Positions 26,601-38,400 of a stretch of DNA of 64,000 nt are shown here, piece by piece; the first letter of the stretch is position 1, and each line of letters opens with the position of its first letter. The position numbers and the translations under genes were made by a program. The notes under the pieces were generated by a model. That model did not search any database, was not told the DNA's origin, and saw only the letters and a program-made list of their open reading frames with translations. The stretch is from Daedaleopsis sinensis (taxonomy: Eukaryota; Basidiomycota; Agaricomycetes; Polyporales; Polyporaceae), in the NCBI GenBank assembly GCA_033807695.1, contig CM066300.1, forward strand, positions 1,736,001 through 1,800,000. The letters run 5' to 3'.

Positions 26601-27734
26601 GGACGCCGCCTTCAATGCGCACGTACCTGGGTCGTTTTTCTGGAAGGGCGAGATGCCCGCGCGGCGGTTGACGCTGCCAAAACCCAAGGTCGGGTCCTTC
26701 GAAACGTAGGATTTGGTGCAGGGGACAGACGGTCAGTTCCGAAGTTTGCATCCATGCTTGCAGAATGTGCAGGCCTCAACGCTCACCAAGTCTTCTTCCG
26801 GAGCACGCCGTTGTTACGAGGCCCACCTGCGACGGGAGGAAAGATCTATTTCGTTCTCGCCTCCCCTTGATCATGAACTCCCGACGACCATGAAGCTGGC
26901 CGCATTCGCTGCTATTTTCGCTTCGCTACCTCCGTCCTCGCCTGCGAGCGCATCGCTGAGGGTAAGCTCTAGGTCGTCAGCTTCCCATGCGTGACACATC
27001 CCAGAGCGTACGTACGGTACGTGATCCGCAACTCTATTGAAGCCTGTGAAGACGACCGGACTGTCGTTCTAGCTACAGCCTTATGTTTCAGTCCCCTGCG
27101 TAGGTATACCATCGAAGGCGGCCGCCCCGAGGGAGAACGATGTTGTAGAGTTAGAGAGCGGCACTTGGCGGCTCTTGCGAAGGTGCGACCAGGATGCGTT
27201 GGAGGCCATTCAATTGCAAGGCAGTGGTGAGCATGTCGTCTGGTCATCAAATTCGACGTCGAAATCAACGTGTATCCTCGCCGTCTCCACCTATATTTCC
27301 AAGTGTTCGAAGCTTGGTTAGTGAGACCCGGTCATTTTTATCCTCATTTGTATGACTAGATGAGAATGTAGACGTCCACCGTGCACACCATTAGCCCTTG
27401 AGCGAAGTCGTGGTAGAACACGCCTGACTGTGAGACTACATAAGTACTTTCACTCGAAGACTAAGATAGAAAGAAGGAGAAGCACCGTTGTAAAGCTCGT
27501 GGACGGGATGCCACAGACAAATCGAAATCGGCGAATCACTGCGAGGCATGCCAGTCCGGTCCGGTCGGATGTAGAGTGACGCGCGATCTCGATCACACAT
27601 GCACGTCATGTCTATCACATGCGAATTGACGGATTCCAGGACTCGACCGACGCACTTATCCTCGGATCCTCCTCTCTCTCTCATCCCAGTTCGACCAAGA
27701 CGCGACTAGCGGCCTCTAGCAGCACGGGTCTCTA
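23609..27734. other. gene-poor interval of about 4.1 kb
   Basis: Lower-GC sequence than its surroundings with only short open frames. One possible signal-peptide exon at 26890 is listed separately. A frame at 25182-25481 (Ser/Pro-rich) has no recognisable domain. Nothing resembling a transposase or reverse transcriptase was seen; the interval may hold decayed genes. Confidence 0.45.
26890..26959 (+). pseudogene. possible first exon of a degraded or unmodelled secreted protein
   Basis: ATG at 26890 opens MKLAAFAAIFASLPPSSPAS and then meets a GTAAGC donor at about 26960. The first eleven residues look like a signal peptide; a one-base change would instead continue as ATSVLACERIAE. No convincing downstream exon was found, so this may be a relic. 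Confidence 0.2.
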
Positions 27735-30720
27735 ATGGCCGTTCAATCCACGCTCAGGCCGTCCAAGGAGCGCGTCGCACAGCTTGTAAACGCATATGCA
27801 CGACACCGGCCTCTCATCCAACGCGCTCTGACCATCAGCTTTACTATCTATTTCGTTTCCTCCACCTACAGGAGTCTATCAGCCAGGCCTGTCTCCTCGG
27901 ACTCTTCGTCATCCAAACGAAAGGGAAAGGGCAAGGGCAAGGATGGGGAGGGCAGTGCGAGCAAACCTAGGGTAGCCGTGAGTCCAGAATGTGATTATGT
28001 CTACTCAGCCGGGAGTCGAGCCTGACTGCACTCGACATGCGACATAGGTGGATGCGCTCTTTTACCAGAGGTTGTCGCGCATACTGCGCATCGTAATCCC
28101 TAGCCTGCGCTCTAAAGAGGCGATGCTCCTCTGCATGCACTCCAGCTTGCTCATCTTCCGAACCGTCATCTCACTATATGTCGCTGCGTTGGACGGCAAG
28201 TGAGTGCACATGAGCCACATCCTCAGCCCGTGAGTTTACATACTACGTCATCACAGAATTGTTGCATCTCTGGTGCGCGCGCAACCCGCCACCTTCCTGT
28301 TCAATATCCTGCGTTGGCTCTTGGTAGCCATTCCTGCTACGTGGACGAATAGCTGGCTGAGCTACGTCCAAAACAAGCTCGCGCTGGCTTACCGCACACG
28401 TCTGACGCAGGAGGTGATGAAGCAATATCTTGGAGACGAGCGGGATCCTCAGGACATCAAGGTGTTCTACAAGCTAGGTAAGCTCCTCTCGGTGCATACG
28501 ATCATGGACCCACCATCTCATATACTACAGCCAACTTGGACGATCGGATAAAGAACCCTGACCAGTAAGCTATGCTTCTGGCATTCGTCTAGAGCGCGGG
28601 GCTCACCAGTCCGCTCAGGATGATCACGCAAGACATCCAACGGTTCTCAACACATCTTGCAGCGATTTACGCTAACGTCGCGAAGCCTGTCCTTGACGTC
28701 ATTCTATACAACTATCAGCTCTCGCAGAACGTCGGTGCCGAGGGTCTGGTCCTCCTGACCGTCCTAGTGCAAGCATCTGCAGCTCTCCGTGCGTTCAACC
28801 CCACTCTACTCCGTGACATGCAATTGAGGCCCGTTTCGCGGCCTTTCGCCGAACAGTGAGAGCACTAACACCGCCATTCGGCCAGTACACCGCGCTGTCC
28901 GCCCAGCTATCGGGCAACCTTCGCCACACGCACTCGCGTCTAGCCGAGTTCAGTGAAGAGATCGCGTTCTTAGGCGGCGAGGAGACCGAGAAGATGTTGG
29001 TCGAGCGCGAGTACGCGGGGCTCGTCAAGCATGAGAACCGCGTCCTGCTGAGAAGGTGGTGGCATGGCTGTGTGGAAGAAGGCATCGTGAAATGGCTATG
29101 GGGAAGTTTCGGTGTATGTCCCGAAAGATTTTGTCAGAGTCGCGTCCGCGATACTGACGACTATCCGCGTAGCTCTGCATCTGTGCCATTCCCGTGTTCT
29201 TCAAGCTGCCGGGCGTGGCCGCACTTGACATGGGCGGCCGCACCGAAGGTAGAGTGCAGTGTTGGCTTGCATATATAATTTGCTGATGTCGACGCCTGCC
29301 ACACCGCTCAGGCTTCGTGACAAACAGACGTCTTCTGCTGTCTGCGTCCGGTGAGTTGCTCTTTACGCCTAGCGCGAACGTTGCATACAAACTGATCTGT
29401 GGGTCAGACGCGTTTGGTCGCGTGATGTACTCTTACAAGGACCTGCAGGAGCTTGCGGGCTACACCACTCGAGTCGCACTCCTGCTCGAGACTATGGAGG
29501 ACGTCCGCAAAGGCAAGTTCGACAAGGCGCTTGTGAGCAGCGCAAGCATCGAGGAGAATGCCAAGAGTAGGATATGCTGTTGTTCAGAATGTGATGAGAT
29601 CGCTAACATTATCCCCAGTCCTCAAGGGTCGTGGCGTGATCTTTGAGTCAGAAGAGATTGAGTTCGAGAATGTTCCGATCGTGACTCCGAACGGAGATAT
29701 CCTCGTTAAGAGTCTTAGCTTCTACGTGAAGCCTGGGGTTGGTCCTTAAATCGCACGTCGCAAGCAAATGCGTGGAAGCTGACTACCGCATGCTACATAG
29801 CAACATCTCCTCATCGTCGGGCCCAATGGCTGTGGAAAGTCATCGCTCTTCCGCATACTGGGTGGCCTTTGGCCTGTATACGGAGGCATCGTGCGCAAGC
29901 CCCCAGCAGACCAGTTCATCCTCATCCCGCAGCGCCCCTACCTCTCCCTTGGCACACTCCGCGACCAAGTCATATATCCCCACAGCAGGGACGACATGGA
30001 AGCCAGTACGTCTCCCATTTTCCGTGCCGACACTCGGGTGCTCACTGTGATCCTAGGGGGTGTCACCGACGACGACCTGCTCGAGGTCCTCGCGGTCGTC
30101 CAGATGGAGCACATCGTCGAGCGCGAGGGCGGCTGGGACGCCGCGCGAGAATGGCGCGAGGCGCTGAGCGGCGGCGACCAGCAGAAGATCGCCTGGGCAC
30201 GGCTCTTCTACCACAAGCCCAAGGTTCGTCACGGTCGCGTATCCCCGCGTGCATGTGCTGATCGTGCTCATGCTTGGCTGCAGTACGCCGTGCTGGACGA
30301 GGCGACCTCGCTTGTCCCGCCGGACATGGAGGGCATGATGATGGAGCACGCGACGCAGCTCGGGATTACGCTGCTCACCGTCTCGCACCGCCCGTCGCTG
30401 TGGAAGTATCATTCGATGATCCTGCAGTACGACGGCCAGGGCGGATACGTCTTGTGAGTAGCGGCTGCGAGGACCGTTGCTAGCTATGTGCGCGGGTGTT
30501 GACATTCGACCTCTCATAGCACCAAACTGGACGCGGAGAAGCGGCTAGCACTGCAGCAGGAGAAGGAGGCTCTGGACCTGAAGCTGCTTGAAGTGTGAGT
30601 GTGAGAAGTTGTCTCTGCGATGGATGATACTTAATGACACGCTGTGTCATACACAGTCCGAAGATGAAGGCGAGGCTTGCTGAGCTGCAGGAAATCGCCG
30701 CGGACCGTACTCGTATGTAA
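27735..30720 (+). CDS. Peroxisomal ABC half-transporter, subfamily D (PXA/ALD type)
   Basis: Fifteen exons (27735-27977 to 30657-30720, all in phase) give about 716 residues. A Lys/Ser-rich N-terminus precedes the membrane domain, which contains an EAA-like motif [20 protein letters not shown] typical of ABCD proteins. The nucleotide-binding domain has Walker [10 protein letters not shown], a Q-loop [12 protein letters not shown], signature LSGGDQQK, Walker [10 protein letters not shown] and H-loop TVSHRPSLW. The usual Ser-Ala-Val after the Walker B Thr is Ser-Leu-Val here. As a half-size transporter it should dimerise, probably with a second PXA subunit, to import very-long-chain acyl-CoA into peroxisomes for beta-oxidation. 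Donors GTTGGT (29738) and GTTCGT (30224) are less usual but needed for frame. Whether it is PXA1 or PXA2 is unresolved. Confidence 0.92.
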
Positions 30721-30989
30721 AGCGTTTTGACACCGCATTGTCTCCTCGTGGTGTACAGAACGTCACATCGTTCAAGATGCATTGCTTACATGTACTGCTC
30801 GGACGGTTGTATCATTAACCATATGTATTAAACGTGCAAACATGCCCGCTTGCGCCATCTCTGCCATGCCAGCGGCGCTGGCCCAGTCAAGTTCAGGGCC
30901 GTCACAGTGCCAGAAGACCGAGATGAAGCCACCTCCAGGCAGAGAATGAGCAGTGTTTGTGTTGCTGGCGATCTATCGTATTATATCCA

Positions 30990-32076
30990 TCATAGATGCG
31001 TCTGCACATACTCGACCACCGACTTCTTGAGCTACAAGATCATCGAGTCAGTCCAACTCGCTTCTAAGGTAGGGCCTGCGCGAAGGTGCATACCGGCGGA
31101 CTGATACCCGAGCCTTCGAAGTAGGCGAGCACGAACTCGCGGGCAAGCCAGTTGCTCTGCAAGGAGCCCAGGTCCCGCAGAATAAGCGTCCTCTGTGACT
31201 TGGGATCCGATGACGGCGCAATAACTAGAATGTCCAGCGGCGAGTGCTTAGCCAGAGGCGTGTTCGGGAACATAGACTTGAACTGCCTGAGAGGTGACTG
31301 GATGGCAAGCTCGTCTTCCGGCTGAAGGTCTCCGCGCTGCTTGCAGAGCACCTGGCGAGCCTGCAGAGTGCGCATGAAGCCATCCCGCAGGTGACTATAG
31401 GATGTCGCGCGCGTTGGAACTGGGGGAAAGCAGCTTAAATGCCAGTAATTCCGTAAAGCAAGGATGTGCAGGCTCACTTATGCGCAGGACACAAGCAGCG
31501 TTCTTCACGATGTATTCAATCTTCTCTTCGGGAGTTGCATCCTTCGGGATCTTCTGACGAGCTCAGCGGTAAGAATCCCTCCCCTATCGGCATACATACC
31601 ACGAGATTGGGGTTGGAGAGGTCGGCGTAGAAGCCAACGGAGTAGACCTTGACACCCAGGAAGGACACTGTCCTCACGCCTACGCCCATCAGGGTGAACG
31701 TCGGAAGGGGGGTCTTGGATTGTATCTTAAGGGTTGTCGGGAACGCGATGGACGTCGCAGGGTCCACTAAACCGAACGCACATATGAACATGCAAGCGTC
31801 ATCCTAACGGACACGGACTTGGTGCTTACCACGGGTTTCCTCCGCCGCTACTGGCGGCACGTCCGCATCCAAGTGAACGGTCTTCACAGTGAGCCCAGTC
31901 GCTACTGCGAACGCGGCGCCCCAGAACAGGACAGCGCCCCTGCTGGTCCTTGGCCGGGTGACGAGTGTCTTCGCGAGGACATTTGCGCCAGTCGGAGAAC
32001 GAGCAGGGGCTGAAGAAGAGAAGGAGCGGCAGCCCCGGACCAAATTGCGCACGAACCCTGTCCTGACCCAGCTCAT
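30990..32076 (-). CDS. AIM18/AIM46-like mitochondrial chalcone-isomerase-fold protein
   Basis: Five exons (32076-31830, 31766-31600, 31553-31478, 31419-31094, 31031-30990) encode about 285 residues. An Arg/Ser-rich N-terminus (MSWVRTGFVRNLVRGCRSFS) looks like a mitochondrial presequence; a hydrophobic segment follows (RGAVLFWGAAFAVATG). The chalcone-isomerase fold is marked by FTLMGVGVRTVSFLGVKVYS and VGFYADLSNPNLV, later FMRTLQARQVL and LILRDLGSLQSNWLAREFVL. The last exon LKKSVVEYVQTHL restores the typical ISPPLKxSV ending and is reached only by splicing out 31093-31032. Yeast Aim18/Aim46 are inner-membrane proteins that bind haem and lack isomerase activity; the same is inferred here. The gene diverges from BLM10 and converges on the ABCD gene with 269 bp between stops. 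Confidence 0.85.
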
Positions 32077-32463
32077 TGTGTGGTGTCGCGCGAGGGATGG
32101 TGGTGGTTGTGAGAGAGGTGCGCGCTCGCGATTCCGAATTCGAGTCTGGACTGGCAGCCGGGGGGAGTCGCGACTCGTCGCGACGCGCTGTCGAGACGCG
32201 CGCGCCGATTGCCTGATTGGACCCGGGAAGGGCACGTGATACGTGACGCCTCCGCGGGGGTGGGTTGGGCGCTTGGATGTGGGAGTACGCGTCGTCTCTC
32301 TCGCGCAGTCGTCCCGGATCGCGCTCTCTTTACTGACCCGTGTACGCGTCACCGACAGCGTCGTAAGCCCTCTTCTAGCCATATAAGCATCCCCAGGGTA
32401 AGCAGATCGTTCCAAGCAACTCTCATCTACACCCCGCACACGCCGATACTCACTTTGACTGCA
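32077..32463. promoter_or_regulatory. 387-bp divergent promoter of AIM18 and BLM10
   Basis: Start codons of the two genes face outward. The region is GC-rich with several GCGCG runs and no clear TATA box for either gene. Confidence 0.45.
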
Positions 32464-35400
32464 ATGAATAGCATCCTGAACCTTGGTGGTCTCGATACCT
32501 CTGCGCTCGCCGCTACTCTCCACGACATGGACGACGACGATGTCTCGGTACCCGACTCCCCCTCCTCCGAGTCCGGCACTCTCTCCCCGGACGCTCTTGA
32601 GCGGCAGCGCGCCTCTCTCTTGACCTACCTTAAAGCGCTTCCCTATGAATGCGAGCCGCTTGAAGATATGCAAGCCAAGCTCGAGTTGATCGTCGGGCGC
32701 ATTTGCATCTGTGCAGAGACTAAGAATTGGCTTGTCCTGACCACATGGGATGGCATGTTACAATGGTGCGTATCATTCCTCAGTGGCTCCTAGCCTATCG
32801 TGTGATCGACCGTGTCCTGATCCCCTGCCGCAGTTGGCTTCTCATGCGTTACCCGATGCCCAAGACTACCCGCGCGAAGCTAACGCGTCTCTACTACGAG
32901 CTCTGCCTTGTGCCCGGCATAGAGCCACGCGTGATGCGCAGCTGGGCGGACATGCTCTCGCGCCTCATCTGCAACAAGCCTGATAGTCGGCGTAAGCTCG
33001 ACGCCGCGGACCTCGAACTTCCCTGGCGGCCGCTATGGCGCGTCCTCCAGAAGGAGCTGTGGCCCAAGAAGAGGACGCACGACTCCTCGTATGTCTGTCC
33101 AACCCGGCAATGCTGCCCGATGCTCACCATGTATTGTAGACGGAACGTCGTAAATATCCTCCTGTTTGTCGCAGAGCAATGCAGGCGATACTACCCCGCA
33201 AGCGAGATCCCCAATATGCTTTCGGAGTTTCTCCCGATGTTCACGAAAGACGTATGTGCCAATCTCGACAATGAAACAGACGACCCAAACTCATGCATTC
33301 CTTCTTAGACCGTGTTAACTATGGTCCCGGTACTGACGTCATTCGTACCCCCCAGTCACACCCACCTGTACCTTCCTATGGTTTTCAAACTATGGGAAGC
33401 GTTCAATTCATCTTTGATCGATGATCGGTTCGTCGAACTCTGTGGCGAACTCGCTGAGGAGCATGTTGCAGGCCAATTAGGTGAAGTCGGCCCTGAAGGC
33501 GCTGCAGAATGGAAGACTGTCGGTATCTGGAGCGACGCCGAGTGGACCTTCTTGATTGGGAAAACGTTGGGCTCTATGAGTAAGTCGTGATGGTCAGGTT
33601 GGTATATTCCTTCACTGACCCGTTCCTACACAGATGTTCCCGTAGGAGCCACCAGGGTTTGTTTTCCTCACTTCAGTCGTCGTGTATGTACCGAGACTTA
33701 CGATCGCTTGTAGGGAGCTAGCACTACAGCCGGGCACGCTGACACGATGGCCGACAAGCAATCTCTCAGGATCAAGAAGTTGATCAACAGGAGCAGTATG
33801 TTTTCCCCAATCCTTTCTGGTAGCTGAGCTTAGGCAAATTTTTAAAGGTGCACTCGCAAAGCTTATCGTCTACTCCATGTCCTTGGACGGACCTGTCCGG
33901 GCTGATAGTACTAGCAACCCTGGAACTCCTTCGTCCGAAGGATACATCACAGGGTCTAGAGCGCTCGATTCTCTCGACAAATTGATCACCAGTGTCGAGT
34001 CGTTCTTCCACCCGTCCAACTACGGCGTATGGAGCTTGAACGTACGCAAACAATGGTCTGATAGCTACAGCCGGATGATTCTTACATGTTTTACAGCTCA
34101 CCCACTTCGTTCAACGGTTGATGGCCGAGTTCGCGAAGCGCTGGAAGGACGAACAACAACTCTCCTGCAAGACACCCGTGGTTTGTGGGTCGGTGTACAT
34201 ATGTTACTTCATCTGACAACTTTATCGCAGACGCGTCGTTTGACACCCCAAATCCGGCGTACCTTCATCCTCATTTTGCGCACACCCGTTCTTCTCTCCA
34301 TGTTCTCCAAAGACCCATTCACCATTAGCTATTCACAAGCTGCAATGCGCTCCATGGCTCTTCTCGAGCCCGATCTGGTAATGCCTGAGATCTTGGAGCG
34401 GGTATACAGCGGTCTTGAGGTAGTCAACGAGACCCATCGTACTACAGCAGTGATGACTATGTTGTCAGCCGTCGCTCTTCCGCTTGTGTCTGAGAGAATC
34501 TACCTCGGTGGACAGAAGCACGTAGTGCCGTTGCTAGAGCTGTGTATTCCTGGTATTGACCTCGTATGTCAGATCCCTCATTCTTTCCATCTCGGATATT
34601 AACACACTGTTCCAATTCTAGAACGACCCTGTGAAGACGGTTTGTGCTACCATGTTCATCTCATCTGTCGTGCAACATATCAAGATAGCAGACGTCTCAA
34701 TGCACCAATTTGGCGTGGACCTGACAAGCGACGCTCCTGCCGAAGATATCATGGATGTCGACGGCGAACTCCCGGCCGGGGTGGACTCTCCCGGGATGCC
34801 CACTCTGAGCCGTGAAGAAGAGCGCGCTCTTGCGCGCGAGAGCACAGCCGGTTTCGCAGACTGGGTGACATCGCTCTTCCGCCGTGTGCTCGCATTGTTC
34901 GAGAACCTGCCTGAAGAGGGCGGCAAGAAGGGCACCACCGGCGGGAAGATGGAGGAGGCGGTCCTGAAGGCGATCAAGGGCGCCCTCGACACCGTGTGCC
35001 TGCACCTGTCGGACTCGCTCTTCGACCTCGTCCTGAAGCTCGTATTCGAATACGCGAGCACGAACGCCAAATCGAACGCGGTGCGCGCGTTCGGACAGCT
35101 TGTGTCTTGCCTCGCGCGTGTGCGTCCGGAGAAGACCGTCGACAAGTTCCTGCCGTACTGCATTGGGCAGATACAGGAGGAGCTCAAGCACGGCGCGTCC
35201 AGCATACGCACGACGTCGACGCACGAGGCCGTCCCGTCGGACACCACCCTTCACTGGAGTGCGTGCGGTTTATCGTCATAATATCATCGCAGCTGACACG
35301 TAGAGTAGATATGTCCATCTTGCGTGGCTGCTTTGGGTACGGTGGCGCTACGGTATGCTGGCAAGGCTGCTTTCCGTCACCCCGATGCTAATAATCTGCG

Positions 35401-38400
35401 ACAGATTTTGAAGTACAAGGATCAACTACTGGGTCTCGTGTCTCTGCTGGTCGAGAAGACAAAGAGCGAACGCGGCTACACCGGTACCGGCCGTCTGATC
35501 AACCGCATACTGCACTCGGCCGCGACGATCTACACTGTCAACTCTCGCTATATCAACCCAGCTGAATGGGAATCGCCAGGTGAGGTGCTTGGCACGCGCA
35601 GATGTTACGGAAGGCTGAGCAGGTCGTTCGCAGAATTCAATCGCAATTTGACATTGCACTGGGGCAAGATGTACGATCCCGACGACGCCGAAGTGACTTG
35701 GCATGGTACGTCCAACTAATCGCAATCGTACCTGCTATAGAGCGTTAAGCTATACACAGTCCCCAGCCACGATGAGATCGAGTTCGTACTCGAGATTCTG
35801 GACAACATTGCAGCTCCTGCTCTTGACAAGGTAGAGGCCCTGCTCGAGACCGCGGGGAAGTGGGATAATGTCGCCCGGAATGACTTCTGTCGGTATGTTA
35901 TCATTGTGTCTCATTGTGTTCAGCCTCACTAACACCCTGCAAGCTATCTACACGCCGCACGCTCCGTCTGGGGCGGACTGTCGACCTTCTTGCTCTTGGG
36001 ACACAAGGAGGTCGCGAACCCCTGCCTGAACGAGGACGTCGAAGTCGCAGAGCTCCTCGTCGAACCCCTCGACGTCAAAGCTGGTTTTGTACTCACTGAC
36101 CCGAGCAGCCCTCAGTATCAGCGCGCATTCGCACACCGCGCACGGTTCGGAGCACTCGTGCACAAGGCTGCTAACGTGCTCCGGCAGGAGAGCGAGGGCG
36201 AGGACCACATAGACGCCGTGATCGGCGTGTCGCGTGCGATCGATGTGTATCTCCTCGAGTACGCGATGACGCGCAGCAACTTCGAGAGCCTCACGAAGGC
36301 ATACAGGCAGGCTCGCGAGTAAGCTCAGACGTTTTAAAATGGCTCTAAGACCTCCACTCACGCATTGCCGTTAGTTCCAACCGGGTGTGGCCGAAGCAGA
36401 AGGAGAACTCCCGCACAGTGTTCTTGAAGCGTGCACAGGTGTACAATGCCGGTAGGCTGTACATGCATGCGCTGTACCGTCGACGTGACGCGCTGGATGA
36501 CCAGCTCCTGGAGAACCTCATCGAAATGTCTTTGTCGCAGTACACAAGAGTACGAAGACACGCTCAGGCCGTCCTTCACAACGCGTGCGGGGTGAGTGGT
36601 TATAGTCAGAGACTCATCCACGACGTGACTGATTGGGACGTAGTACTTTGTGAGGTCGACGAGGTTCACGCTGCCTTACCTCTTCCGTGCGCTTGAGAAG
36701 AAAGCCGATCCGGATCGGATGAAGGGTGCGCTGTACATTCTGTGGAATAAGGGCACAGCAGCGTATGCACTTGCCGGTAAGAAATAGTAGTATCGTCTAG
36801 TTTGCTCTTTCGGTTGAGAAGTACTCCTCAGACATCAACTTTAACGGACAGTATCTCCAGACCCTGCTGGAGTGTCAACATCAGGAGAAGGTACGCCTCA
36901 ATTCTGGCAAGCATCATAAGGGAGTCACTCTGACAAGGAGAGCAGCCTTCAGTTCAGAAGCTCGTAGCCAGCGTGGCGCAGGATGCCCTCGTCTACTTGA
37001 ACGAGGAGTCCTGTCATACGGACGCGTTCACGGAGGACATCCCAGGCGTCTTGCAATCCTTGGAAGATCTGAAGAGCGAGTTCTCCTCGCAGATCGTCGA
37101 TCAAGCCATCCTCGGAGCTGCTGCCGTCAAATGCAAAGCACGTGTAACATTGAAGAATCAGCGTTATCTGGAGACAGTATGTAATGTTATATGCATACGA
37201 AGTCGTCATGATCCTTCTAAGCTCGTATGTGTTATCAGGTCAAGGCTGTTTTGGAAATCGCCGAACGACCGACGACGCACGTAGGTGAACATTTGCTTGG
37301 GACGTCATATATTGAGCTGACCTGCTTGCGGTAGTGGAGATACATTCAGTTTGCGCTTCGATTCTTGTACGGGCTTCTGCGCAGAGACGTCGCACCACCA
37401 CCTGCTGTTGCGGCATTTTTCTTGCAACAGAGTATCAGCCCGCACACCACCATTCGGGTAACTGCACAGAAGTGAGCACTTTCATCTCCGCGAGACCATG
37501 AAGAGCGGTAATTAATGCTTGATCGACAGGGCTGTTGTCAGGGTGTGCGCACATATCAAGATCCGGACGTTCTCGCGATCCAAGGAGCAGTTATGGTTGG
37601 ATGAATGGGAGAATCCTCTGCGTAGAGATATTGCCATCAATGATCCAGAGGAATTCCTCCGTCATCACGGACAACCTGGATATCCACCAGAACAACAGGG
37701 GTAAGTTGTCAACTGCACGCGGCCCACCACACTCGTGCTAATGCTCTGCAGCAATCTCCGCGTCGACAAATTCGAGACGGGATTCTTGGCGTGGACTCCG
37801 ACGGTCAAGGCTTATCAGGCAGTACCAGAGGGAGCATCTGCCTTCCGATGGGAAGAGCTTTCCGTACCGATACTGCAAGCCATGAGCAACGTGATGGATC
37901 AAGACAACTTCTTCACCGTGCTAGCTCTACTTTGGGGTCAGGAGTCGATGAAGAACACCACGACCCCGGAATTGCGAGCGGAGAATGTTACCTTCATGAA
38001 GTCTATAGGTATGCAAATTGGCACTCGTGCGAAGTATGGAAACTCAGCGTAGAGATAGCCAAGATGTTCGAACATGAGAAGCTCGACGCCATACTGGACA
38101 CCATCGACCCCCTTCTCGCCGACGGCGACCGTTACAAACAGCGATCTGGAGCCGAGCTCCTGGCTGGCCTGTCGCGAGGTACGCGGTGTCAATAGCCCTT
38201 CTGATGTCATAATAACACATCTCGGTAGGTTCAAAGCATTGGCCGAAGCAACACGCGGACTACTTGTGGTCGTGGATCACCGCACGCCTCGATCGCATAT
38301 ACGCCCAAATGAAGCCGGATACAATCTCATTCTGGGAGAATCTGCTGAGTGTACGTTAGGATAGGTACACCTTCGGCCCGAGCTGAACTTACTCCGCGGT

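Noticed and set aside
31064..31094. AIM18 ending as SPPVCTFAQALP by reading through to the stop at 31064.
   Set aside because: Splicing 31093-31032 restores the family ending SPPLKKSVVEYVQTHL, so the read-through stop is intronic.
32077..32673. Long minus-strand frame extending upstream of AIM18.
   Set aside because: It only opens through the divergent promoter; the presequence-like start at 32076 is the sensible ATG, and the extension overlaps BLM10 exon 1.
35324..35400. Apparent +1 frameshift in BLM10 (a frame reading ALRYAGKAAFRHPD overlaps MSILRGCFGYGG).
   Set aside because: A 52-bp intron (35353-35404, GTATGC donor, GCTAAT branch, CAG acceptor) joins GGAT to ILKYKDQLLGL in frame and matches family order.
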